From: Cryptomeria japonica
Taxonomy: Eukaryota > Streptophyta > Pinopsida > Cupressales > Cupressaceae
Assembly: GCF_030272615.1 (NCBI RefSeq)
Contig: NW_026729348.1
Location: forward strand, 28,101 to 92,100
Length of the DNA stretch: 64,000 nt
Direction: 5' to 3'
The notes beneath the pieces were generated by a model. It was not told the origin of the DNA. It did no database searches and saw nothing but the letters and a program-made list of their open reading frames with translations. A program made the position numbers and the translations under genes. Position 1 is the first letter of the stretch. Every line of letters starts with the position of its first letter. Below are positions 45,508 to 56,117 of this stretch, in pieces.

Positions 45508-46203
45508 AGTAGACCTATACCTCCTCGTCATGATGGACTTGGTCTCCTTCCTAAACCAAACATTCCTCCTTTATACGGAGCAGTTCCTCCTCCTTCCTTT
45601 TATAGAGAGAAGAGACCTTCTTCTTCTCCTATTATCCAGCCTAAGAGACCACAACCTAAACACCCAAGTGATAAGGATGAGAACATTCCTCCTCCTCAAT
45701 CTTCTCCACTTCCTACTAAGACTAGATGGAATCGTTCTGCACGTGAACGCCGACGAAAGCGTCATCTTAGGGCTCAAGCAGCCGCTTCTCAAACTTTACA
45801 ATCTCCAAAAACACCTTCAACAAGCATTATTCCATTTTCTCCTCAATCAGAAATTGAGCCAAAATCTCCTAAACATAAGATGCATGATGGTCTTGATCCT
45901 GTGTGAGTTAAAGATCCTATTTTTATAAATCTTGATGATGATATAGATGAAAATGTTACTTCTCTTGCTTCTGATAGTGAATATGAAATTGTTGATGTTG
46001 ATAACCATCTATCTAACGAATTTTCTAAAGCACTTATCCTAGCTCCTAGACAAGAACAACGTGGCTTGGAACATGAACATAGCCCTTGTTTGGATCTTGT
46101 GATAGCTCCATCTACTGTGTTGGATGTTCCTCCTCTAGCATGTTCCCTGCCTTTCCGAAACATTGATCAGCAAGATCGGGGGGTAGATGACATGCTAGAC
46201 TAG
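45508..46203 (+). pseudogene. C-terminal continuation of the inner Gypsy polyprotein
   Basis: After the TAA at 45505 the same frame continues with IPPRHDGLGLLPKPNIPP, a basic NRSARERRRKRHLRAQAAA (about 45730) and an acidic segment (INLDDDIDENVTSLASDSEY), with stops at 45904 and 46201. Low-complexity and charged, with no enzyme domain. The basic segment could bind nucleic acid; that is inference. Confidence 0.6.
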
Positions 46204-46932
46204 TTTCATTAGCATAGCAGATTCTCTCCTCTTCTCTTTTATTACTTCTTCTATATGTTATTCTCATTCATCTATTTGTTGTCCTTAGTGTTGTCTACTT
46301 GAGGATGATGCAAAGCATTGAGATCTCTTTTGGTCTCTCTCATGTTGACTCAAAAGACACACGTGTTCCCTTCTTCTAGGTGACCTTCCTTGATTGGGGA
46401 ATGAAGAACAATTATGCATACATACATATGATATATATGAATTATCATACAGCATACTGACCTCGAGGAAAGCGAAGTCACCTCGTGCTTTGTGTTTTGT
46501 GTCTATTATCCTTGGGTTTATCTCACACTTGGGGGCTAAATCTTTGTGATAACGTGCTCCTTTCCCTTCTCATTTCTTATGTATCACTACGTTAAAGCAA
46601 TCACCCCCGTTGAGGCGTGTGTGATCACTTTAACATAGGGGGCATACACCCTGTCTATCCCTTCAGGATACTTGAAAATTTCTTGGCGAACTTAGCTTTG
46701 CCTTGAAAATTTTTGGTATTTCTCTTGCATGACTCATAGTGAGGGAACCTTACTACTGACAGTCATGGTTCTCCCTTGTGATCTTCCCTTTTACTTTGTC
46801 AATCGAAGTCGTAAGATCCTTAGTCCACTGGGGGCTTGGTGTATCTTGCCTCCTTGACGTGGTGAAAGTCTTTCAATGTTGTTTCCTTGTACTTTACCAG
46901 AAGTATGAGCATACGCTTATACTCCCGCTAAA
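46204..46932 (+). other. Inner Gypsy 3' untranslated region
   Basis: Non-coding, about 730 bp. It contains several PPT-like purine runs: cacttgggggctaaa at about 46527, aacatagggggcatac at about 46632 and actgggggcttgg at about 46829, in addition to the true tract beside the LTR. No polymerase or integrase motif seen. Confidence 0.65.
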
Positions 46933-46944
46933 GTGGGGGCTAAA
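46933..46944 (+). promoter_or_regulatory. Inner Gypsy polypurine tract
   Basis: gtgggggctaaa directly before the 3' LTR; the outer Gypsy has the same tract at 56106-56117. Confidence 0.85.
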
Positions 46945-48158
46945 TGTAGCGTCCTAAAATTGTGACACTTACAATTTTGACTGCATTTGGGTCTTCACGA
47001 TGGCGATGCAACACGGAACCTGAATGGAGACCCCGAAACTTGTCCACGACATCAAAAACTGCATTTTCTTGCACCTTGGCCTGATCCTCCTTGTACCCTG
47101 CTATCCCAGGAGGTGGGACCAGAGTGCCCAGCGCCCTGGTCCCTGGCCCTATTTTGGGCCTGGCCTCCTTTGGGGCTTCAGGTCTTTTTGTTTGCAAATT
47201 GGAAAATTATCTTTCCTTGTCGGGCCATGGTCAGAAAAATCAGTCTTTTAACCCTAATTGACAAGTATATAAACTACATTTCCTCTCCCATTTTGAAAAG
47301 AAGATGGTAAGATGGAAAAAGCGTGGAAATGATACTCAAACATTCAAGCATTCAAGCATTCAAGCATTCCTTCGAGCAATTGATAATTCTAAGTCTCCAT
47401 TCAAGGCTAAGTGTTGCATTCAAGTCAAGGATTCAACCATTGAAGAGGAGATCACTTACAAGATACAACATACAACATACAACATACAACAACATCTATA
47501 CCTTCACATATAAGGATACAAACATCCTTACAACAAGGTACTAGTACTTGTTTTACATTACAAACATTTACATTTACAGCATTTCTCATTTCTTGGTTAA
47601 TTCCAAAACCGGGGTTTGACCTAAGGGAAAACCCCTAATCCCTAACCCCCTAATCGTCTTTGCTTTTCTATGTGTAGGTTGCAGGTACGCGGCTATAATT
47701 GAAGATCTGGAATCCTTGTGCAGAGACGAACAGATCCCCCTTCGTTTCACGGATTTTTCGGAGGACCGTGTGCACACCGGGCACCATTGTCCCGTCAACT
47801 TTTGCTCAAATTTGCAGGACAGCACCGTCTCGACATTTTACTGCTAATTCCAGGTCCGTAGCTTCATCCTTTATCCCTATCTCTATTTATAAGTGAATCT
47901 TTCTCACTTTCTATGCATTCCTAGCTTAATCATTCTATCTACATTCTTTACAAAAGAGGGTAGCCTTGTTGTCTTAACCCTTGAAACACATTTAGAATCC
48001 AATTTGCATTGCGTGGGATTGGATCTTGTGGGTTTCAACCCCTCTTTTGAATGTAAAGTCTCCCCTAAGTGAAAACCGTCAACCCTAGTGACCTCCTTTC
48101 TCTCTCCTTGGAGTTGGAAGAGGGGAGAGAAACTAGGGTTCGATTTTTCCGCTTTACA
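46945..48158 (+). repeat. Inner Gypsy 3' LTR
   Basis: Starts tgtagcgtcctaaaattg and ends ttccgctttaca. Mostly transition differences from the 5' LTR, plus the missing segment in the ggaccagggcgc region. Confidence 0.92.
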
Positions 48159-48163
48159 ATTAT
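48159..48163. repeat. Target-site duplication attat, right copy (inner Gypsy)
   Basis: Same five bases as 40371-40375. Confidence 0.88.
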
Positions 48164-49145
48164 AATTTTAGCAAGGATGAATTAGATGAAGTTGTAGATG
48201 AGTTTTTGAACCCTAAGCCTTCTAAACCCTAATTTTGCCAAAAATTAATCAACCTTGTTACTATGTCATTTCATGGTGATGAGAAAGATAAGTTGAATGA
48301 ATGATTCCTCTCATGTACATTCCTATCAACTCCTCCATTAGATCTAGCAACATGGTTGAGTCCCATGATTCCCTATATGATGTTATGTCTCCTTTTGAAT
48401 CCAATGATAAGCCTTTCAATCACTATGATCATGCTTTATTGGATGATGCCCTTGATGACTTTATGTCTTTGCCTAAACTTTCAAACAAGAATAATGCATC
48501 TAAAAGGTTAATCAATATGATCAATGTGAATAGACATAGAAAACCTCTTTTTGGTTATCCAAGGTGATTGTCCTTCTCCAGTTTCACCTCTTCCTAATCA
48601 ACCTCTTTTCACGGTTCAAGGAGGATATAGTCAAGATTCCTTTAGCACTCCAAACAAACCTATCATTATAGTTCAAGGAAGGAATCCCAATAAGAGTCCT
48701 TATAGCTATGATAGACAACTAATTAAGGAGAGTTATAATGCAGTTGCCCATACCTATAACATGAGAAATAATAGGCAACCTAACCCTCCTCCAGTTGTTC
48801 CAACTCCTCTACCTGATCCTCAACCCATTCTTCCTTAAGCACCTCATATTTCACAAACCCTTGGTAAGAAATACAATCTTGTCGAACATATTAAAGCTAC
48901 TCTTGCCAAGATTTCTCTTTGGAATTTGATTCAAACTTCCTCGGCTCATCATGGAATGCTACAACATGCCTTTAAAGCATTGAATGTACCATCCGCAGTG
49001 ACATCCAATAATATGGCTTCCTTGATTAACTCTATTTCAGCACCCAAGGCTCAGATTGTGTTTACACAAGATGAGTTGCCCTCTAGTGAAATTCAACAAC
49101 AATTTGATCCCCTAATGATTGTGGTTATCATAAATGATAGTGCGA
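48164..49145 (+). pseudogene. Outer Gypsy N-terminal coding region without a recognisable gag core
   Basis: Continues the outer element's internal region after the inner insertion. Frames at 48301-48567 and 48551-48838 hold acidic and Pro-rich sequence (YDHALLDDALDDFMSLPKLS and PVVPTPLPDPQPILP). A following segment (about 48865-49080: NLVEHIKATLAKISLWNLIQ, HGMLQHAFKALNV) resembles the stretch that precedes the protease in Tat-lineage polyproteins. The gag DP-x-x-H-V and ALQWYCSLP-type signatures present in the inner element are absent here. Either a gag deletion or a pol-only design. Confidence 0.55.
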
Positions 49146-49498
49146 TAAAATGAACACTAGTGGATAATGGTTCTAGCATTAATGTTTGTAGCATTAACTT
49201 GTTGCATAAGATCAATGTTGATACATCTCTTATTAAGCCCAATTCTCTCATCATCTGTGGCTCTGATAATGTTGCTAAATCTTCACTAGGTATCATCACC
49301 TTACGTGTTAAGGTAGCTCATGTTGCTTTACTCACTCCTATCCACGTCATGTCTAGAGAGTTGACATACAACTTCTTGCTAGGGAGACCTTGGATTCATA
49401 TCATGCAAGTTGTTCCCTCTATATTGCATAGGAAAATCAAGTTTATTTACAACAATACAACATATACGTTGTTAGGTGACACAAGATTCCACGTTTGA
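49146..49498 (+). pseudogene. Outer Gypsy protease domain
   Basis: Retropepsin-like: LVDNGSSINVCSINLLHKI (about 49159; DNGSS, the form common in Tat-lineage elements), ITLRVKVAHVALLTPIHVM and YNFLLGRPWIHIMQVVPSI (about 49370). It cleaves the polyprotein in intact elements. An in-frame TGA precedes it at about 49151. The mature core is otherwise readable. Confidence 0.8.
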
Positions 49499-50205
49499 TT
49501 ACAAAAATCAAGTTCTAAATCCTCTTCAATCAATTCTTCCCCAACTATCCTACATAATTCCTCTAAAGCTTCTACTCTGATTAATGTGACCACTTCATCA
49601 AACTTATCTCCTATATCTGAATTGATCCCCAATACTTCCTCAAATGGACCTAAGGTTCTTGAGGAAGAGTCTTCTCAGCCTGACTCTATGATTGAGAATA
49701 CAAGATTCTTGCAGAAGATGATTGGGGATCTCTTGATTTCAATCCTACTTTTGTAGGGGAATACATAATTCTCCCTAGAGAATCTAAGTTGAAAAGAAGA
49801 AAGAAGAAGAAGAACCTAATAAGAAATCTGCTTTATCTGGGCCATTAGTAATAACTTTGTGGCAACTTCTCAGACTTCATCTCCCTTAGTTTTTGGTCTA
49901 GAGGATTTTGATCCTTCACTTTTTGAAAATCCTCCTTCTTCTTTGGAAATGACTAACCTTTATGGTCCTGGTTTTCACATTCTTGCTAGGTGTGGATATA
50001 ATAGAAATGGATGTGGTGCTCAAGAACAAGGGATTAAGGTTCCCTTGGAAAATGACTTTTGTGATATGACATTTGGGCCTGGTTATGATCCTTTCAAGCA
50101 TACTAAAGCCTCTAAGTGACCATCTATTAGTGTTAATGTCATTTCTGCTTCTCTCTAGCTAAAGTATCTAGAATATATTAACTGTGACCCTTTAGTGTCT
50201 TTGCT

Positions 50206-51298
50206 TTGGATGTTTTGTCTACCAATGATTCCTTAGCTGAATTATTGGGAGCTTATGACAACCTTCCTCATTATCACCATAACCACAATTTTCCCTATTG
50301 TCTAAATATGGAAGCTTACATTGGGGAAGAAAGAAATAACAATGAGATAGTTAAAGAATTTCCTCAATTAAAAGATGCTCCTCAACAATGCATTGTAGCT
50401 GTGGCTAACGCTGAAAACAAGATTAGGATGTGTACGGATTTTTTGTGATTTGAACAAGGCCACTTTAAAGGATGACTTTCCCCTCCCGAATATCGATATG
50501 ATAGTGGATTCGGTAGTAGGTCATGCTTTATTATCATTTATGGATGGTTTCTCAAGATATAATCGAATCTTTATTAATCCTCAAGATCAATATAAAACCA
50601 CTTTTACCACACTTGTCGTACGTTTTGTTGGATTGTGTTGCCTTTTAGATTGAAAAATGTAGACACAACCTATCAGGGTGCTATGACTCTCATCTTCCAT
50701 GATTATATGCATAAAACCTTAGAAGATTATGTTGATGACATCTTAGCCAAATCTGTTCTTCATACAGATCATGTTAAGATCCTTCATCAAATCTTTGAGA
50801 GAATTCATAAGCATAACATGAGTTTGAATCCCTGAAAAATGTGTTTTTGGTGTGGATAGTGGAAAACTATTAGGATTCATAGTCTCACATCATGGCATTG
50901 AGGTGGATACTAAGAAGATAGATTCTATTGTTAACATGCCACCTCCTAGGAATGTCTCCCAACTAAAAATTTTGCAAGGAAATATCCAAGCTATTTGTAG
51001 GTTTGTCTCTCAACTTGGAGATCGTACCTTTCCCTTCACTCAATTTCTTAAAAAGAATATCACTTTCCAATGGAATGAGGATTATCGTCAAGCATTTGAA
51101 GACCTAAAAACCTATTTGGCCAATCCTCCTATTCTTGAACTTGTTGATCCTACTAAGCCTTTCCTTCTATACGCCATTGCTTCCCCTCAAGCTCTTGTAG
51201 CCCTATTGGCACAGTGTGATAAGGATGGTAGAGAATACACTTTTTATTACGTAAGCCACACTCTACTCGATTACGAAGTCCGATATTCTGCAATATAA
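50206..51298 (+). pseudogene. Outer Gypsy reverse transcriptase and RNase H, broken
   Basis: RT: DLNKATLKDDFPLPNIDMI (about 50449), FMDGFSRYNRI, FRLKNVDTTYQGAMTLIFHD and the catalytic YVDD at 50728-50739, followed by CVFGVDSGKLLGFIVSHHGI (about 50840). The RT-connected RNase H (about 51060-51300) has FQWNEDYRQAFEDLKTYL and FYYVSHTLLDYEVRYSAI. The usual DASD-like motif reads YAIASPQALVALLAQ, so its first catalytic Asp seems lost. Frameshifts at about 50447, 50630 and 50835 disable the frame. Confidence 0.87.
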
Positions 51299-51445
51299 AG
51301 ACAGTGCATTTCTTTAGTCTTTACAAGCCGAAAGTTGAGGCATTATCTCCTGAATGCTGAGATCCATTAGATCCTCTTAAGCATCTTTTCTCCAAAACTA
51401 ACCTTTCCAGACGCTTAGGTAAGTGGGTTATGATGTTGACCAAGT

Positions 51446-51890
51446 TTGACCTTAAGTTTGTCTCACAAAAGAAAGGGTCAAGCATTGACTGACTACTTAG
51501 TTGATGCTCCTTCACCCTTCTCCCTACCTAATCCAAAGTCCTTTCTCAACGAATACATTTTTTTCACTAAGGTTGATGACACTTGGGAATTGTACTTTGA
51601 TGGCTCTAAGTGTCGTACAGGATCGGGGGCAGGGGTGGTCTTAATCTCTCCTAAAAAGAAGCCTATTCCTTTATCATATTGTCTTGATTTCTTATGTACC
51701 AACAACATTGTTGAGTATGAGGCTCTTATAGATAGAATTAAAGTAGCCTTGGCATTGAATGTGAAACATCTACGTATTGATGGAGATTCTTAGCTAATCA
51801 TAAGACAAGTTGCTAGAGTTTATCAAGCTAAGCAAGATAAACTATCACAATATTGTGATAGTTTATCTACGTGTCTCTAGAGGACCCCTT
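51446..51890 (+). pseudogene. Outer Gypsy second RNase H domain
   Basis: After a frameshift: WELYFDGSKCRTGSGAGVVL (about 51590), VEYEALIDRIKVALALNV (about 51713), LRIDGDS (about 51770) then a TAG and LIIRQVARVYQAKQDKL. FDGS, E and DGDS are the RNase H catalytic acids. Two RNase H domains in one polyprotein are known for the plant Tat lineage and support that assignment. Confidence 0.8.
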
Positions 51891-52002
51891 GGTAGATCTT
51901 AAATTCATTATTCACAACCTTACTACCTTGGCTATTGCTGATAATCCTAGTGATGTAGCATATTGTTGCATTATAGAATAAGATGAATGGTACTCACATA
52001 TC

Positions 52003-53246
52003 ATGAGACATTTGAGTGATGGTACCTTTCCTGACTCTGCAAATAAGAATACTAGGGCTAGGATTCACAAATTGGTTGCTAGATACATTATCCTTTCTAA
52101 TGTTCTTTATAGGAGGGGTTATAATGGTCTTATCCTTCGATGCTTAAACAAGGCTGAAATACGTATTGCTCTTGAGGAAGCACATTCAGGTGCTTGTGGG
52201 GGGCATTTTGGGGATAGATCTTTAGTTTAGAGAATGCTTCGAATGAAATATTATTGGCAAACTATGGAAAAGGATTCCTTTACATTTATTAAAAGATGTA
52301 ATCAGTGTCAGAAACATAGCAATTTGATCCATGCCCCTACCCAAGAACTTCGATCTCAAGTGTTGTCTTATCCTTTTTCTACATGGGGTTTGGATCTTGT
52401 TGGTAAATATCTCTTCCCTCATCTCAAGGACATACCTTCATCATAACTACAATTGATTACTTTACCAAGTAGGTGGAAGCCATTCCTCTTCGATCCACTA
52501 TCGCTGAAGTAATTTGTCAATTCATTTTTCAAAAACATTATTTCTCGATTTGGGAGACCTTTTGCCTTAGTTTCAGATAATGGAACGTCATTCAAAAATA
52601 AGGATGTGAAGAATTTTCTCGAGAAATATCATATTCAACATAAATTTTCTACACCTTATTATCCTCAATCAAATGGTCAAGCTAGGTCTTCTAATAGGAT
52701 AATTGAACAAATTGTTTGAAAGACTGTAAACAAGCATGGTAGGGATTGGCATAATCAATTAACCTATGCTCTTAGGGCCTATCACATGAGTGTACATGTT
52801 TCTATGGGTTGTACTAATTATGATCTTGTTTATGGTGTTGATGCCATTATGCCTTTGGAGTTAGAAATTCCTTCTCTAAGAGTTTCTCTTAGGAGTATAG
52901 TGGATGATGATTCCTATAGAGATCAAAGAATTCAACAACTTGAGATGCTTGATGAATGGTGTATAAATACCCTCGATCATATTCAAACATATCATTAAAC
53001 TTTGCAGCAGAGCTACAATGATAAGGTTATTCAATGTTCCTTCTCAGTAGGTGATTTGGTCCTTTACGAGAATCAACGCAATGTGAATGCCTTACTTGAG
53101 GAGAAAGGAAAATTCAGCCCTAATTGGCTTGGACCATACATTGTTGTCAAGGTCTATGGATCAGGTGCTTATAGGATAGCAGATGTGGATGGTACACCTC
53201 TCAAGGAACCCATAAATGCTATGCACCTTCATAGATACTATGCCTA

Positions 53247-53247
<1 letters not shown>
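52003..53247 (+). pseudogene. Outer Gypsy integrase, broken
   Basis: Zinc-binding HHCC domain (AHSGACGGHFG and CNQCQKH, about 52180-52320), catalytic core LDLVGKY (first Asp, about 52394), LVSDNGTSFKNKDVKNFLEK (second Asp, about 52570), YYPQSNGQARSSNRIIEQIV (Glu replaced by Ser at the usual position of E in GQAE, about 52660) and a C-terminal domain (53002-53247: VGDLVLYENQ, FSPNWLGPYIVVKVYGSGAY, INAMHLHRYY). Stops at about 52228, 52444 and 52717. No chromodomain seen, as expected for Tat-like rather than chromovirus elements. Confidence 0.87.

Positions 53248-53248
<1 letters not shown>

Positions 53249-53301
<53 letters not shown>
53249..53301. repeat. (TC)n microsatellite
   Basis: An uninterrupted run of about 26 TC dinucleotides immediately after the integrase stop. 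Likely length-polymorphic. Confidence 0.95.
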
Positions 53302-53302
<1 letters not shown>

Positions 53303-53870
53303 GTCTTCTTTCTATTCTCCCTCTATATCTTTTCTTTTTTCAAAATTGGGTAATATATTAGCATATCTTAATTAAAGTATGTGAGATTAAATGATGTTAT
53401 ATTGTTTTGTCTACATTACTTCGTTTTGTACAAGCATGTTTCATTACTTTATTGTTTGTCTTGGATTATTTTATGTAAATTATAATTGATTTAGATTTTA
53501 TATGTGCTATCATGTCATACAATTTATTCTATGTTAAGTATAATTATATCATGTTGTGTTTAATTAGAGTTAATTAAATCACATTAGTCATATAGTTCTT
53601 AGGCTTAATACACTCTTCTTTTACATCATCAAAGTAGCATTTAATTAAATACTCGGTTATTTAATTAAATCACACATGTATCAATTTAATCATGAAGCAT
53701 TGAGAAATCAATCACATGGAAATTAAATTTGACATACATGTTCATCACTCAATATATGTTACTTCTAATCTAAGAAATGCATACATTATTTAAACATTAA
53801 AATAACATATCCATGAGTATCAAAGTATATACATCAATAAATCAAGATCATCTCCTATCCCTAGGACTAG
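53302..53870. other. AT-rich stretch of the outer Gypsy, nothing recognised
   Basis: No open frame or known motif between the microsatellite and the antisense gene fragment. Confidence 0.55.
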
Positions 53871-53899
53871 TAGCGGTAGGATGGTGGCTAGATTCCCCC

Positions 53900-55900
53900 T
53901 CCTAATTTTGTCATGGGGGTGTTCACAATATGGACCACGAGTGACTTTGCGAGGAGTTCCCACGATCTCTTTGCATCATAATCCCTCGGCATGTGGCTGC
54001 CTCTATCTATGATGCTGCTAGGTCACATTGTTTATCGCAATCTCTCTTGTAGGACCTCCATATTCATCTGAATAGGAGAGAAAAGGTCCCCGTGTTGTCC
54101 TGCATTCCTCTGGGATCTGTGCGATATCTGTGAAGAACTAGGAATGTGTGCAATCACAATGAGGTCTGTCACTGCATTCTGAATAAGAGAATGCCACTCC
54201 TAGATGGTAGCTGCAATAAAGAGAAAAAAAAATTATCATTAACATTCTATATCATCAAATCTAAGCAAGTAAGATGCATAAATTAATCAATAATTGGACA
54301 CCTTACCTGGATTTCCATCTCGCTAGTAGCGATCGTGGAAAGTGACTGCCTAAGACTAGGACCTGTTAGGCTCTCCATGCTCGTACTGTCTCTATACAGT
54401 GGGTGTGGGCTGAGGGGGACTAGGATCAGGACCCCTTGTAGGGTCCTTCTTTGCCTGTAATGGGAGACTCAGTGGATCTAGCACTATGGTATCCTCCCTA
54501 GAGTGATGAGGAACTACATCTAACTCATCCTCCTCCTAGTCATCCTCCTCCTCCATCTCTGCCTGCCTCCTCTCCTGCGTTGTCAGCCTGATCATCTAAG
54601 CCCTCCTCGGATGTATCAGATCCCTCTCTAATGCCTAACTATCTCCATGGTCTAGGGCTCCCTCTAGGGAAATCTGCTGGGAAGATGGCTCTAAGGGATG
54701 TCCTCCCCCGCCATGTGATGCATCGTCGATGCGTGGCCAAATCATCTCTATAGTCTATCGCAATGTCCTGATTCGACCCGCCTGAATCTGTGATGTCGAT
54801 CTCATCATTGGTAGGCCTAGGAATGGCTCATAGCCTTGGCATCATGCATGAGTGTCAGATGTACATAGTAAAATCAGTAGGAACACATTGCTCAAACGCT
54901 AACTACCGTCGGACTCGGTCGAAGTAGAAGGGAATGACTATGTGGTTGTACCGCCCCTCTAGTAGACGATTCCTCTGCATTCTGAACATCTACCCATGTA
55001 TCCCTGCCCACATGTACATCCTGAGGTAGGGTCTCCATATGACTCTACCCACTGTCAATCTATCTAAGCTCAACCTCCAATGTAGGAGATCATTGAATCA
55101 CCACTTGTGGGTAAGAGGATAAGAAAATACCCTAGGCTGCTCTAGAACCAAGTCTATAGGGGCTCCAGTAGGCCTAGTGCAGGTAATATGCTCAAACATC
55201 CACACTTGTAGTAGCACGCATGTCACCAGGCTGCATCCCTGTCTGAACATATACTCCCCAAGGTCATGATAGAGATGCGCAAGCATGCTCTAACCCCAAT
55301 AGTATACCCTCCTATGTCTCTCCATTTCTCAAATACTATAGATAAGTCCTCCATGCATATGTGTGTCATGCCCATTAGGGCACACGACTAATGCAAGGGT
55401 CACAATCATGAGCCACCTCACTAATGGAACCTTGCTAATAGGATGTAGGAGCCAACTAACCATGATACAGGCCCTCGTCTCACTAAGTATCACTCTCCCC
55501 ATAGAATATACCTACTCTCTCTGATAATCCTCCTCTTTCCGGTCGGATCAATATCTCATGGTCTCTCCCCTAATGGGAAGGCACAAAATGCGGTATACAT
55601 CCTCAAGGGTGACTGTCATCTCCCCCACAGGTAACGATAACATCGAGGTGTCTGCATCCCACCTCTCCATCAACACCATCAACATCACATAATGGAATCT
55701 GATGGCCTACATGGTCATTGCATCCCACAAGCCCACTACATGTAGCAACTCCCTCTCTCTCATTGTTAGCCTTGGGATCTGCTCTCGAAGGCTCCAGAAG
55801 GTGAGATCGGTGGTATGCTCGCGGATGTATGGCAATGTCTACAAAATGCAAAACATTCTATCAGGTCAATAATCATCATCATTATCATTCAATCATTGCA
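53900..55900 (-). pseudogene. Antisense plant-mobile-domain (PMD) gene fragment inside Gypsy
   Basis: On the minus strand, against the host element, lies a decayed gene of the plant mobile domain family (aminotransferase-like PMD, the family that includes MAIL1). Readable segments in order: LPYIREHTTDLTFWSLREQI and RERELLHVVGLWDAMTM (55838-55700), FHYVMLMVLMERWDADTSM, SLPVGEMTVTLEDVYRIL (about 55630), HLYHDLGEYMFRQGCSLVTC (about 55280), LQVWMFEHITCTRP (about 55210), YNHIVIPFYFDRVRR (about 54940). A Glu/Asp-rich segment (about 54510-54560) and a C-terminal part follow. Several in-frame stops make it a pseudogene. PMD proteins act in genome silencing and development in plants and are known to have been captured by retrotransposons. 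Confidence 0.75.
54211..54306 (-). other. Probable intron in the antisense PMD fragment
   Basis: On the minus strand the stretch begins gtaagg after cag (54306) and ends with a T-rich tract and ttgcag (54211), with open coding sequence on both sides (DGNPG upstream, WHSLIQNAVTDLIVIAH downstream). A 96-nt GT-AG intron is typical for plants. A second acceptor-like ttttgtag lies at about 55840, just before the LPYIREHTTD exon. Confidence 0.55.
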
Positions 55901-55964
55901 ATCATGCTATCTATTCTAAACATTCATCGCCTGATCCCGTGTCGCCGTTGGTCACCCCAAACAA

Positions 55965-56098
55965 GGACCAGGGCACCCTGAGTGGACCAGGGCACCCTAC
56001 TAGGACCATGAGGCCCTACTGCGACCATGGTTCCCTAGGGGGACTAGGGCGCCCCCTTGGGACCATGGCACCCTAGGAGGACTAGGAAACCCTAAGAC
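55965..56098. repeat. Minisatellite of ggaccagggcaccct type
   Basis: About seven adjacent degenerate copies with a period of 18-21 bp (ggaccagggcaccctgagt, ggaccagggcaccctacta, gaccatggttccctaggg and so on), ending just before the polypurine tract of the outer Gypsy. The motif recurs in LTRs of both Gypsy elements. Confidence 0.8.
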
Positions 56099-56105
56099 TG
56101 CTAAA

Positions 56106-56117
56106 GTGGGGGCTAAA
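56106..56117 (+). promoter_or_regulatory. Outer Gypsy polypurine tract
   Basis: gtgggggctaaa next to the 3' LTR; same as in the inner element. Confidence 0.85.

Larger units (their letters stand above)
40376..48158 (+). mobile_element. Inner Gypsy: gag-only non-autonomous LTR element
   Basis: A 7.8-kb LTR element with LTRs of about 1.2 kb (40376-41598 and 46945-48158), a PBS and PPT like the outer Gypsy, and one long gag-protease reading frame. The internal region from 45508 to 46944 has no RT, RNase H or integrase motif on either strand that I can find. It is inserted about 200 bp after the PBS of the outer Gypsy. The first 170 bp of the two LTRs differ at about ten positions by eye, so this is younger than the outer element. 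Elements of this type depend on enzymes supplied by others. Confidence 0.85.

Noticed and set aside
53249-53301. (TC)n tract as a promoter element
   Set aside because: A pure microsatellite directly after a dead integrase; nothing supports a promoter role.
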